Below are positions 23,506-31,706 of a stretch of 38,335 nucleotides of DNA, piece after piece (the first letter of the stretch is position 1; the number at the start of each line of letters is the position of its first letter). The stretch covers positions 1 through 38,335 of the forward strand of contig JAMCRA010000028.1 in NCBI GenBank assembly GCA_023380285.1. Reading direction: 5' to 3'. The position numbers were made by a program, and so were the translations under genes. The notes below the pieces were generated by a model. The model worked only from the letters and a program-made list of their open reading frames with translations. It had not been told where the DNA came from and searched no databases. The stretch comes from Bacillota bacterium. Its GTDB lineage: Bacteria > Nitrospirota_A > Leptospirillia > Leptospirillales > JAMCRA01.

Positions 23506-23694
23506 GTGCACGTTCATTTTCAGGCCATTTTTGCCGGAGCCGCAGTCGGGGCGGCATTCGGCTTTTTCCTTTCTGTCTGGAACCGCCGTCAGGCAGCATG
23601 TGGAGAGGTGTGCCGGCTGAATGGCGATCCCCGTGTTGCGACGTTGGCTTATGCCTTGATTGGCGCTTTCCTCGGAGGCACCTTTGAATTCTGA
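23506..23694 (+). CDS. DUF6132-like small membrane protein
   Basis: This 62-residue protein has two membrane segments, about residues 7-24 (AIFAGAAVGAAFGFFLS) and 45-59 (ATLAYALIGAFLGG). A short loop with two cysteines (ACGEVCRLNGDPRV) separates them. That arrangement, with Gly-rich helices and Cys-x3-Cys then N-x-D/P-R/W, resembles DUF6132 proteins, whose function is unknown. GTG 23506 follows AAGGAGGA. The C-terminus overlaps the start of the RidA gene by 11 bases, suggesting translational coupling. Confidence 0.6.
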   Translation: MHVHFQAIFAGAAVGAAFGFFLSVWNRRQAACGEVCRLNGDPRVATLAYALIGAFLGGTFEF

Positions 23695-24070
23695 TCATCA
23701 GGGGGCGGGGTTTCCCAAGCCGGTTGGTCCATATTCGATTTTCCGTGAGGCGGAGGGATGGATCTTCCTGTCGGGGCAGATTGGGCTGGATCCGTCCACG
23801 GGAAAGATCGTCGAAGGGGGTGTGGAAGCGGAAACCCGGCGGATTTTGTCCAACATGGAGGGTATTTTTTTGCAAGCGGGCATCGGTTGGGAAAACTGCC
23901 TGAAAATGACAATTTATCTGGTTGATATGCAAGATTTTGAGAAGGTCAATGAAGTTTATGGAAGAACTTTAAGGGAGCCGTTTCCCGCCCGGTCGACTGT
24001 GGGAGTGAGTGCCTTGCCGAAAGGGGCCAGGATCGAAATGGAAGCGATCGCGAGAAAGCCGGCTCCCTAA
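23684..24070 (+). CDS. RidA family protein (reactive imine/enamine deaminase)
   Basis: RidA proteins hydrolyse reactive 2-aminoacrylate and related enamines/imines. The 128-residue protein shows the family N-terminus (PKPVGPYSIFRE), FLSGQIGLDPSTGKIV, EAETRRILSNM and YLVDMQDFEKVNEVYG. The catalytic-loop Arg lies in FPARSTVGVSALPKGARIEMEAIA. The frame is open to ATG 23660, but TTG 23684 is preferred because CGGAGG lies five bases ahead and the N-terminus then has usual length. It overlaps the DUF6132-like gene. Confidence 0.9.
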   Translation: MNSDHQGAGFPKPVGPYSIFREAEGWIFLSGQIGLDPSTGKIVEGGVEAETRRILSNMEGIFLQAGIGWENCLKMTIYLVDMQDFEKVNEVYGRTLREPFPARSTVGVSALPKGARIEMEAIARKPAP

Positions 24071-24109
24071 AAATCCTGGATTCCTGACTTTCCCGCAATG
24101 GGTTTTCTG

Positions 24110-24301
24110 TCAGAGCGCTTTTTTGATGCTTCCGGAGCGGATGCAACGGGTACAAACGCGTATGCGTCTTGCCTGGCCATTCACCAGAGCACGGACATTC
24201 TGAAGGTTGGGCTTGAAAATTCTTTTGGTTACCCGGTGGGAATGGCTGATCTGGTTGCCAACGACTTTCGTTTTCCCACATACTGCACATGAATCTGCCA
24301 C
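24110..24301 (-). CDS. rpmB: 50S ribosomal protein L28, zinc-binding type
   Basis: L28 is a small protein of the 50S subunit. The 63-residue sequence has SCAVCGK, GNQISHSHRVTKRIFKPNLQ and the C-terminal VCTRCIRSGSIKKA. Four cysteines (5, 8, 50 and 53) form the zinc site of the 'C+' form of this protein. GTG is the start, with AGGGGGAG about seven bases ahead on the minus strand. It is a single gene: rpmB faces away from recG and converges with the RidA gene. Confidence 0.95.
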   Translation of the reverse strand: MADSCAVCGKTKVVGNQISHSHRVTKRIFKPNLQNVRALVNGQARRIRVCTRCIRSGSIKKAL

Positions 24302-24339
24302 TTGTTCTCCCCCTTATGAAAAAGTCGTAAAACAGGAAA

Positions 24340-24368
24340 ATTCTAAAGGGAAACGCATTCAAAATCAA
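24340..24368 (-). promoter_or_regulatory. sigma-70-type promoter for rpmB
   Basis: On the minus strand TTGATT (complement of 24363-24368) and TAGAAT (complement of 24340-24345) are separated by exactly 17 bases. They match four and five of six consensus positions. Transcription would begin about 30 bases before the rpmB GTG. Confidence 0.6.
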
Positions 24369-24450
24369 TTGCTTCCCCGAGAGAGAGTTCAGGGATGCCA
24401 GAAGCGATGATTTTCGAATAGACGTGAATGAATGGATCCGGGGAGTACTG

Positions 24451-26592
24451 ATGGATAAGCCCGTTCTCTCTCTCGTCTCTCCCTTGCATGTCGTTCCCGA
24501 TATCGGGAAGAAGAGAGCCGAAAAACTGGAATTGGCAGGGTATCGGACCGTCCTCGATCTCCTCTACTGTTTTCCGTTTCGGTACGAAGACCGTCGGGCC
24601 GCTCCATCGATTCGGCAGCTTGTCACGGGAAAACCGTCCGGATTTGTGGCACGGGTCAGAGACATCCGGAAGAAAGCTCTGCGGAATTTTCGGGTTCCTG
24701 TGATTGAGGCGGACCTCGAAGACGGTTCGGGAGAAGTCCGGGCTGTCTGGTTCGGTCAGGAGTATTTGCTCAAGACTTTGCCCCCCGGATCCATGGGATT
24801 CTTTTATGGCAAGCCGGAAATCTCGGACTACGACGGCCTTTTGACGCTTCGGTCTCCCGTCGTTGAGAAAATGGATGAAGAGAAGAAGGGGCAAAAAAGC
24901 TTTCATGTCAACCGGATTGTGCCGGTCTATCATGAATCCCATGGCCTCTCCTCGTCCTTCTTTCGTAAAACCATCGGAGTTGTTCTGACAGCTCTCTGGG
25001 GGAATGTTTTCGAGCCATTGCCGCATGCGGTTCTCACCAGTCTTGGGATCATGGGGTGGTTCCCGTCGATTGTCGGGATGCACTTTCCCAGGACTCTTCC
25101 CGTGGAGGGAGACATCGATTCCCTCCTCCTCCCCGAATATCCTCCCCGCAGGCGCTTTATTTTTGAGGAGCTTTTTTTCCTTGAGTTTCTGATGGGGTAC
25201 AAGAAGAAAGAAATCCGGCTCTCTTCCCGTTCCCGGAACCGGCAGACGCCCGACAACGCAGAAACGGCATTTAGCGAAAGTCTTCCGTATGTTCTGACGG
25301 AAGCACAGAAGCGAGCCTGTCGGGAGATCGCTTCGGATATGTCAAAGTCTTCTCCCATGAATCGCCTTCTTCTCGGGGATGTCGGCTCTGGAAAGACTGT
25401 TGTCGCGGCCTGGGGTGTCTATCTGTCTTTTCGCGGGGGGATGCAGTCCGCCCTGATGGCACCAACGGAGGTTCTGGCGCAGCAACACTATGCTTCGATC
25501 ACTTCCCTCCTGAAGCCGCACGGTATCCGGATCGCCCTTTTGACACAGTCTGTGAAAAAATCGGAGAAACGGGCCCTGATGGAAGCCGTGCACCGGGGTG
25601 ACGTGGATTGTGTCGTCGGAACCCATGCCCTGATCCAGGATGCCCTTGTTTTTTCCTCTCTTGGATATATCGTCGTGGATGAGCAGCACAAGTTTGGTGT
25701 TGAGCAAAGGAAAACTCTTATCCAGAAAGGGGAAAATCCCGATGTTCTCGTGATGACCGCGACACCGATCCCGCGTTCCCTTGCCCTTTCCTACTTTGGA
25801 GATCTGGACCTCTCTGTTCTGGATGAACGACCTCCCGGAAGGCAACCGGTGAAGACGGAAATTGTCACAAAAAACCGCAGGGAGTGTTTTTGGGACGAAT
25901 CTGTCGCTCCGGCTCTTGACAGGGGTGAACAGGTGTTCGTCGTCTATCCTCTCATTGAAGAATCCCAAGAGGAAAATATCCGGGATGCCACTTCCATGTT
26001 CGCTGTCCTTTCGCAGAAATGGCCTTCTGTATCGACAGGGCTTTTGACGGGAAAAATGCCATGGGAGGAAAAAGCGGCCGTCATGGAAGCTTTTCGGTCG
26101 GGCAAAATTCGCCTTCTGGTATCGACGACAGTTGTGGAAGTCGGAGTGGACATTCCGGGCGCGACAGTCATGGTCGTGGAAAACGCCGAACGGTTTGGAC
26201 TGGCACAGCTCCATCAATTACGGGGAAGAATCGGGCGGGGAAGTTTGCCGGGTACCTGCTATCTGATTCCCGGACCCGACGCCTCGCGGGAATCCGTCGG
26301 GCGTCTTGAAATACTCGTCCGGACAGAGGATGGGTTTACGGTAGCCGAAGAAGATCTCCGTCTCAGGGGACCGGGAGAGTTTATCGGGACCCGACAATCC
26401 GGTTTGCCGATGTTTCAGGTGGCCAGTCTTGTTCGGGATGTCGACATCTTGCTTCTGGCTCGCGAACAGGCTTCAATGTTTCTTGAGCCGTCGTCCGGAG
26501 AACTGGTTGAACATTCCTGGGAATGGACGACGCTGATGAACTTTATCCAGAATCGCTATCCGGGAGTCCAGGAATGGCTCATGATCCGTTAA
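24451..26592 (+). CDS. recG: ATP-dependent DNA helicase RecG
   Basis: RecG remodels stalled replication forks and branch-migrates Holliday junctions. The protein has an N-terminal wedge/OB domain (LHVVPDIGKKRAEKLELAGY, DLLYCFPFRYEDRR) and a superfamily 2 helicase core. Visible motifs are Walker A LLGDVGSGKTVVA (about residue 310), APTEVLAQQHY, the RecG-type Walker B DEQHKFGVEQR (about 410), MTATPIPRSLALS and the QLRGRIGRGSLPG motif VI. I take ATG 24451 (713 residues), with GGGGAG six bases ahead. A GTG at 24424 would add nine residues. The 3' end overlaps the next gene by 19 bases. Confidence 0.95.
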   Translation: MDKPVLSLVSPLHVVPDIGKKRAEKLELAGYRTVLDLLYCFPFRYEDRRAAPSIRQLVTGKPSGFVARVRDIRKKALRNFRVPVIEADLEDGSGEVRAVWFGQEYLLKTLPPGSMGFFYGKPEISDYDGLLTLRSPVVEKMDEEKKGQKSFHVNRIVPVYHESHGLSSSFFRKTIGVVLTALWGNVFEPLPHAVLTSLGIMGWFPSIVGMHFPRTLPVEGDIDSLLLPEYPPRRRFIFEELFFLEFLMGYKKKEIRLSSRSRNRQTPDNAETAFSESLPYVLTEAQKRACREIASDMSKSSPMNRLLLGDVGSGKTVVAAWGVYLSFRGGMQSALMAPTEVLAQQHYASITSLLKPHGIRIALLTQSVKKSEKRALMEAVHRGDVDCVVGTHALIQDALVFSSLGYIVVDEQHKFGVEQRKTLIQKGENPDVLVMTATPIPRSLALSYFGDLDLSVLDERPPGRQPVKTEIVTKNRRECFWDESVAPALDRGEQVFVVYPLIEESQEENIRDATSMFAVLSQKWPSVSTGLLTGKMPWEEKAAVMEAFRSGKIRLLVSTTVVEVGVDIPGATVMVVENAERFGLAQLHQLRGRIGRGSLPGTCYLIPGPDASRESVGRLEILVRTEDGFTVAEEDLRLRGPGEFIGTRQSGLPMFQVASLVRDVDILLLAREQASMFLEPSSGELVEHSWEWTTLMNFIQNRYPGVQEWLMIR

Positions 26593-26933
26593 CTCCCGCT
26601 TCGTCTGAAGAGGAGCAGGAGGATCTTCTGCTTGCTGCCAGACAAGGATGGAACCTTTCTGTCCCTGCGGGTATCCGATTTCTGAAATGGTTTTTCCGTC
26701 TTGATGACGCACTCCGTGAAATCCTGACCCGATTTCAGAACGAAACCCGTCTGAGAAGAGCCTATCGGGAAGTGGGAGATTTCCTGTATTCTAAGAGGAA
26801 TCAGAGTGAACTGGATGAAGCGGATCTGGTCGAACTGGATTTGCTTTTGGGGACGGTTTCGGAGTGTCAGAACAAGGCGGGGGCGGTGAACGAAAGATCC
26901 TCTTCCGCGCATGGAAATCAGAGAGGTTTTTAG
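26574..26933 (+). CDS. small soluble protein of unknown function
   Basis: I do not recognise this 119-residue protein. It starts within the recG 3' end (ATG 26574, GGGAG about eight bases ahead) and ends two bases before the Ppx/GppA start. It is highly charged and predicted helical, with a hydrophobic patch AGIRFLKWFFRLDDALREIL at about residues 32-51 and an acidic run ELDEADLVELDLLLG. No membrane segment or signal is clear. Its tight position between recG and the phosphatase gene suggests co-transcription with both. Confidence 0.6.
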   Translation: MAHDPLTPASSEEEQEDLLLAARQGWNLSVPAGIRFLKWFFRLDDALREILTRFQNETRLRRAYREVGDFLYSKRNQSELDEADLVELDLLLGTVSECQNKAGAVNERSSSAHGNQRGF

Positions 26934-26935
26934 CA

Positions 26936-27883
26936 TTGGATGTCCGAAAGGTGTGTGTCATTGACGTAGGGACCAACTCCGTCCGGATGATGGTCGCCAG
27001 GAGTTCCGGTCAGAGGATTCAGGAGGTTCTCTTTACGGAGGGGCGCATCACGCGTCTGGGGGAGGGGTTAAAACAAACCGGCACGATCAGCCCCGGTCCC
27101 CTGGAGAGAACCGTCCGTGTCCTGAATGACTTTCTGGAGAGAGGCAGGGCGTTTGCTCCGGAAAGAATTCGGATTGTGGCGACGAGCGCTGTCCGCCAAT
27201 CTTCCAATCGCGATGCGGTTGTGAAGGAAGTCCTGCAAAGGACAGGCGTTCCGATGGAGGTGATCGACGGAGAGACGGAAGCCCGTCTGACCTATCTTGG
27301 CGCGCTTCAGGACATGGAGGGGTTGACTCCCCCGTATCTCGTCCTGGATATCGGAGGAGGGTCGACGGAACTGATCTTTGGAGAGTCCCGCCAGGATTGT
27401 TTGAAGGCTTTTTCCATCGAAGTGGGAGTCGTGACCTTGACGGAAGGGTTCTTGCGGGGGAACCCGCCTTCCCGGAAGGAAATTTCGGAAGCAGAGGCCT
27501 TTGTCCGGAGATCCCTCCAACCGGTTTTTTCCCAGCTTCTTCCCTATGTGACATCGAGCATCACGACCGTAGGAACGGCTGGCAGTGTCACCACGCTCCT
27601 TGCGATGGCTCTGGGGATGAAAGTTTACAATCCTTCGCTGATTCACCGAAAGGGACTGTCAAGGGGCACCGTTCAGGATCTGTTTGATGAGCTTTCCGGA
27701 AAGACCCTGGAAGCGAGGCTTCAGATCCCCGGGGTTGAAAAAGGGAGGGAGGACATTATTTTCGCAGGAGCGCTCATCCTGCTTTCGGTGATGCACGCGC
27801 TTTCACAGGCAGGACTCGTCGTTTCCGATTCCGGGCTGCGGGAAGGTGTTCTTCTTCAGACCGCTGGAGAGACGCTCTTCTGA
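26936..27883 (+). CDS. Ppx/GppA phosphatase family protein
   Basis: This family hydrolyses polyphosphate or pppGpp. The 315-residue product has the two actin-fold phosphate loops: VIDVGTNSVRMMVA near the N-terminus and VLDIGGGSTELIFG at about 140. TVGTAGSVTTLLAMALGM and the closing DSGLREGVLL also match. It consists only of the two ASKHA domains and lacks the C-terminal HD-like part of the long E. coli enzymes. TTG 26936 is chosen because GAGAGG lies nine bases ahead and MDVRKVCVIDVGTNS is typical; the frame upstream runs through another gene. Whether it prefers polyphosphate or pppGpp cannot be told. Confidence 0.9.
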   Translation: MDVRKVCVIDVGTNSVRMMVARSSGQRIQEVLFTEGRITRLGEGLKQTGTISPGPLERTVRVLNDFLERGRAFAPERIRIVATSAVRQSSNRDAVVKEVLQRTGVPMEVIDGETEARLTYLGALQDMEGLTPPYLVLDIGGGSTELIFGESRQDCLKAFSIEVGVVTLTEGFLRGNPPSRKEISEAEAFVRRSLQPVFSQLLPYVTSSITTVGTAGSVTTLLAMALGMKVYNPSLIHRKGLSRGTVQDLFDELSGKTLEARLQIPGVEKGREDIIFAGALILLSVMHALSQAGLVVSDSGLREGVLLQTAGETLF

Positions 27884-29619
27884 CCGGAAAAGGGAGGCAG
27901 GCCGTCCCGTCCCGAAAGGTCGGGGTGGTAATGGCAGAAAAGCTCATAGAGAGAGACGTCGTTTGGATGGACCGTCATCGCCTTCATCAAAATTTCAGGT
28001 GCCTTGTGACGATTTTCTGTCCGAAGGGCCCATTCATGAAGGACCCGGTAGAACCCCGGCCGTGAGGAATAGTGGGCGAGAAAGGACTCCAGCATTTGTT
28101 CGAGGACGGCGAAGCTATCCCCTCCCCGTGTCCGGACGCGGGCCATGGTATGGAAGAGCGTGACGGGTTCACGGGTACTGTGGAGAATGCGTCCATACCA
28201 TGTCAAGGCAGCTTCCTTGTTCCCTCTTTCTTCCTCCAGAAGTCCCAGCATCCAGTAGAGAACTTCGCTCAGGGGATCGGCGAGAACGGCCTGCTCGAGA
28301 AGGGGGAAGGCCGCTTCCCTGTTTCCCGCAAAGTACAGAGAGAGTGCCCGGATGGCGAGACTTTCCGCTGGAGTCAGGGGAAAGTCCTGATCCTCCTTCC
28401 AGCGCGAAAGAAGCTTGTCTGTCAGAAATTTTTTTTCAATTTTATCCGGGAACAGAATTTCCATCCACGCCAGCGTTTCAAAAAACAGAAACCAGTCCTT
28501 TCTGGAAGACAAAAGCTTCAGAAGAAGAAGACCCGTCCGGGGATCGGGATCCTTTTCGAAAGCGGTCATGTAGGCAGTGATAGCCTTGTTTGAGGATTTT
28601 TTCCGGAGGTAGAGGTCTCCGAGAGACCGGAAGGGAAAGGCCTCTTCGAGAGACTGAAAGGCTGTGAAGGCTTTGTCAGGTTCCCCGAGGTCAATATATA
28701 GGAGTCCAAGAAGTGTCTCGTATTCCGGGTTGTCCGGTTCCATCGAGAGCGCCCTTTTGATGGCTTCGATGCCGGCCAGCGGTTTTCCGCTGGCCTTGTA
28801 GGCCATCGCAATAAAATAGTGCGTTTCGGCGGACTCCCCGGCAGATTCCATGGACAAGCGCAAAGAATCAATGGATCGGGTATGTTCGTTCAGATTCAGG
28901 AGCAGCCTTCCGATCTCCTTCAGAAGGACCGGATTTTTGGGGTTTGTTTTCAGAAGGGTTCGAACATGCTTGATGGCTTTGCGGATCTGATTGTTTCTTT
29001 CAAGTGCACGGGCATAAAGAATCTGGTGTTCTGTGATGGCAGGATCCTGCTCGACCAGTTTTTCATAGAGTGGAATCAGTTCGGGAAGGAGATCCGCAAA
29101 AGAAAGACGTTCCAGAAGAGCGCCATAAGCAAGCATGTTTTGTGTTTTCGAGGGTTGGTCCACAAACGCTTTTCGGATACGTCGAAAGGCGAGCCACCAT
29201 TGACCGAGAAGGCCATTCTGGATGCCGGCCTCTCTCAGAAGGTCGTTGTTTTCGGGAAAGAGGGAAAGCCCTTCTTCCAGAAACCAGAGAGCCTTTTCCG
29301 GTTCTCCGGAAACATGTCGCACCTGCGCGAGGGAAAGGAAGGATTCCGGAACAGGGGAAAAAGGTTCTTTCAGGGATCGCCAGTAACATCCTTCGGCTTT
29401 CTCCCATTGCCGCATGGACTCAAACGCTTTCCCCTGCAGGACCAAAAGGGGCGAAGAGACGGGGAAAAGACGCAATCCTTCATCAAGAAGGTCGAGCGCA
29501 GCCGATGTTTTTTCTTCCCCCAGCAATGTTTGCACTCGGGCGATATAGGAGTTTTCCTGGCTTTTGGCGTCCAGTTCGGACGGTATTGGAGCCGGCGATG
29601 CCATGTGATCCTTCATCAT
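27856..29619 (-). CDS. tetratricopeptide-repeat protein
   Basis: The 587-residue minus-strand protein is built of tandem TPR-like helical hairpins through nearly its whole length. Examples are AALDLLDEGLRLFPVSSPLL, EKALWFLEEGLSLFPENNDL, GIEAIKRALSMEPDNPEYET and PEKAFTAFQSLEEAFPF-like units (residues 35-540). The pattern of A/G at position 8, A at 20 and P at 32 is clear. There is no signal peptide or enzymatic domain, so it is probably a cytoplasmic scaffold or adaptor. It overlaps the 3' end of the Ppx/GppA gene by 28 bases tail to tail. It is divergent from the nucleotidyltransferase gene, with 89 bases between starts. The partner is unknown. Confidence 0.85.
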   Translation of the reverse strand: MMKDHMASPAPIPSELDAKSQENSYIARVQTLLGEEKTSAALDLLDEGLRLFPVSSPLLVLQGKAFESMRQWEKAEGCYWRSLKEPFSPVPESFLSLAQVRHVSGEPEKALWFLEEGLSLFPENNDLLREAGIQNGLLGQWWLAFRRIRKAFVDQPSKTQNMLAYGALLERLSFADLLPELIPLYEKLVEQDPAITEHQILYARALERNNQIRKAIKHVRTLLKTNPKNPVLLKEIGRLLLNLNEHTRSIDSLRLSMESAGESAETHYFIAMAYKASGKPLAGIEAIKRALSMEPDNPEYETLLGLLYIDLGEPDKAFTAFQSLEEAFPFRSLGDLYLRKKSSNKAITAYMTAFEKDPDPRTGLLLLKLLSSRKDWFLFFETLAWMEILFPDKIEKKFLTDKLLSRWKEDQDFPLTPAESLAIRALSLYFAGNREAAFPLLEQAVLADPLSEVLYWMLGLLEEERGNKEAALTWYGRILHSTREPVTLFHTMARVRTRGGDSFAVLEQMLESFLAHYSSRPGFYRVLHEWALRTENRHKAPEILMKAMTVHPNDVSLYELFCHYHPDLSGRDGLPPFSGQKSVSPAV

Positions 29620-29708
29620 CTCATTTCTCCGGGATTCAGGAGTATTCTACCTGAATTTCGGGTTTTCCGGAAAGTGTCTCCGCATTTTCCTTTTATCCGG
29701 GGCCTCTT

Positions 29709-30989
29709 ATGAGAATCCCTCTTTCAGGCATGCCATTCTGGCGCTCTTTTTTCCGGAGAATCCCCAGGCTTCCCGGGCGGAAGGCCTATGTCGTCGGGGG
29801 GTGGGTCCGGGATATGTTGATGTTGAGAAGGCCAACACGTCCGGAGATCGATCTTGCCCTTGAGGGAGATGCTGTGCAATGGGGAGAGGCGATTGCCGAA
29901 TCTTTTGGTGTCCGGATTGGCAGGGTATCGGAATTCAGAACATGCAAAATCGATGTCCTGCATGACAAAGTTCCTGTCCGGATCGATATTGCCTCCTGCC
30001 GCACGGATGACTATCCGGTTCCGGGCGGAATGCCTGTCGTGACTCCTTCCTCCATTTACGAGGATCTTTACCGTCGGGACTTCTCTGTGAACGCCATGGC
30101 GTTTCCTCTTGAGGAACCTTTCCAGAACAGTTTTCTTTTGAGCAAACCCTGAACGCCATATGAGGATTTAGTCCGCAAAGAATTGCGGATCTTGTCCCCT
30201 GCGTCGTTCGAGGACGATCCGGTCCGTATTTTTCGTCTTTTTCGTTTCCAGGAGCGACTGGGTTTCACTCCTGATCTTCGGACATCCCGGGCTTTGGAGA
30301 GCGCTCGCCTCAACGGGGCATTTCTGAGGTCTTCAAAAAGTCGGTTGTGGGATGAAATTCAAGCCGCGATTCGCGAGGAGTCGCGATGTGCGATCGTTTT
30401 TCGCTGGTTGCTCGAGAAACCCTGGGAAAATGCCTTGCCCTCCTTGAAGATGTCTTCTCCAAGGAGGAAAAGAGTGTTTGCATGGGATCGCCTGACCGTT
30501 CATGAAAGTGTCTTCTCCCCATTGGGGCGCTTCTGGAGAGAGATGCTCCTGCTTCTTGCCCTGTTTTATGGGCTTCCCCGGCAGGAGTGTGACAGAGGGC
30601 TTCGACTTCTCGGTGTTCCAGAGAAAAGAGCGAGAGTTGTACGGGAGTCTCTGTTCCCGGTTCCCTCCGAAAACGGAAGGGAAAAGACAGCACAGTCGGA
30701 TATCCTCCCCAACCTCTCCCCACAAATGATTTTTCTGAATCTTGTTCGCGGGGGACCGGAAACTTTTGCCTCATTCGAAAAAGCTCTTGCTGATAGGGAT
30801 CAGCAACCCCTTGGTGAGATGTCTTTGACCGGGAGAGACCTTATAAAAGAGGGAATCGAGCCTTCTCCGGAAATGGGAAATCTTTTGATAGAAATCCGGG
30901 AGCTTCGGGAAAAAGGGATTTTAAATTCACGTCAGGAGGAACTCGATTGGGTCCGGGCCTGGGTAAGATCGAGAAGACAGAAATCGTGA
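29709..30989 (+). pseudogene. CCA-adding / poly(A) polymerase family nucleotidyltransferase, broken by in-frame TGA
   Basis: Two same-frame pieces together form a class II tRNA nucleotidyltransferase. The first (29709-30152) has the head domain: YVVGGWVRDMLM, the catalytic pair EIDLALEGD, RIDIASCRTDDY and RRDFSVNAMAF. A TGA at 30150-30152 interrupts it. The same frame continues as TPYEDLVRKELRILSPASFEDDPVRIFR, the usual neck motif with its DDP-x-RI, and runs to 30989. The TGA falls where family members have the Asp-Pro-Phe/Tyr-Gly-Gly loop, and spacing is otherwise preserved. The stop is therefore a base change rather than an indel, either real or a sequence error. Elsewhere in the window TGA is an ordinary stop. 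CCA-adding versus poly(A) activity cannot be told. Confidence 0.8.
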
Positions 30990-31033
30990 GGCTTCCATCA
31001 ATGGCATCTGTAAATGATCGAAGGCTTTTGAGG

Positions 31034-31076
31034 GGTAAGAGACGAGACGTGCGGGCGGAATCGCCCTTCTCTTACC
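31034..31076 (+). terminator. possible two-way terminator hairpin
   Basis: GGTAAGAG (31034-31041) pairs with CTCTTACC (31069-31076), and inside it GGGCG-GAAT-CGCCC forms a second hairpin (31053-31066). It lies between the nucleotidyltransferase gene and the convergent lipoprotein stop. T runs are weak on both strands. Confidence 0.45.
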
Positions 31077-31572
31077 GGACCAGTTTTTTGATCATGACGT
31101 TCAGTGAGTCATAGCTTGCATCTCCCGGAATCACATTGGCGATGGTGCCTTCCCGGTTGATCAGGGCCACCCAGGGCTCTCCGTGTACCCGCCAGTCATG
31201 AACGGTCGCTTGTTCGGAGTCCTCATAGTCGTCGATATGGACGAACGCCATCCGGGAATGGTAGATGTCCATAAGTCCCTTGATCAGCCGGTCTTCATGC
31301 ACGCATGGGGTGCAGTGAACCGGCGCTCCAAAGAAGATGAGAAAGGGACGATGGTGAAAAACAGCGTGGCTGATGCTTTCCCGATGAAGGTGGTCTGGAA
31401 CATTCATGGTACAAAGGTCGGTATATCGTTCTCCGATCTTCAGGACCGGGTTGTGGCTGATCGGGGCTCGGGTCCCTTGCTCGGGAAAACTCAAAAACCA
31501 GTTACAGGAAGCCGTCGTCAATAAAAGCAGGATCATGGCGGCTCCGCCCGCGAAAATCCGAAATCTCGACAT
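31072..31572 (-). CDS. thioredoxin-like lipoprotein
   Basis: The 166-residue product has a lipoprotein signal (hydrophobic core MILLLLTT, lipobox TASC, Cys23) and a thioredoxin-like domain. PFLIFFGAPVHCTPCVHED places the redox pair Cys87/Cys90 (CTPC). GEPWVALINREGTIANVIPG is the later strand pair, with a Pro where the cis-Pro is expected. A lone Cys54 also occurs. It should be anchored in the envelope, facing the periplasm, and could reduce or isomerise exported thiol proteins or supply cytochrome c maturation. It is divergent from the RND gene with 134 bases between starts. Confidence 0.8.
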   Translation of the reverse strand: MSRFRIFAGGAAMILLLLTTASCNWFLSFPEQGTRAPISHNPVLKIGERYTDLCTMNVPDHLHRESISHAVFHHRPFLIFFGAPVHCTPCVHEDRLIKGLMDIYHSRMAFVHIDDYEDSEQATVHDWRVHGEPWVALINREGTIANVIPGDASYDSLNVMIKKLVR

Positions 31573-31605
31573 CTCTTTTGTTCCTCCCTTCCTGGCGTTC
31601 AGGGT

Positions 31606-31633
31606 TTGCTCAAAATCAAAGCTTTGTTATTAT
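31606..31633 (+). promoter_or_regulatory. weak candidate promoter for the RND gene
   Basis: TTGCTC (31606-31611) and TATTAT (31628-31633), 16 bases apart, lie in the gap between the divergent lipoprotein and RND genes. The -35 matches only three positions, so this is tentative. Confidence 0.3.
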
Positions 31634-31706
31634 TATGCGCCCAACGTTCAGCTTTGAAAATCCTTTCTTCCTTCGACCACAGGACCAATGAGGTGACCTC
31701 GCGCGC

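Noticed and set aside
28819..29712. 297-codon plus-strand frame opposite the TPR gene
   Set aside because: It mirrors the repeat structure of the TPR gene and has no recognisable domain or binding site.
30150..30152. Selenocysteine or reassigned TGA in the nucleotidyltransferase
   Set aside because: The position is not a Cys/Sec site in the family, no SECIS-like stem was evident, and TGA ends many other genes here (rbfA, acpS and mutS among others).
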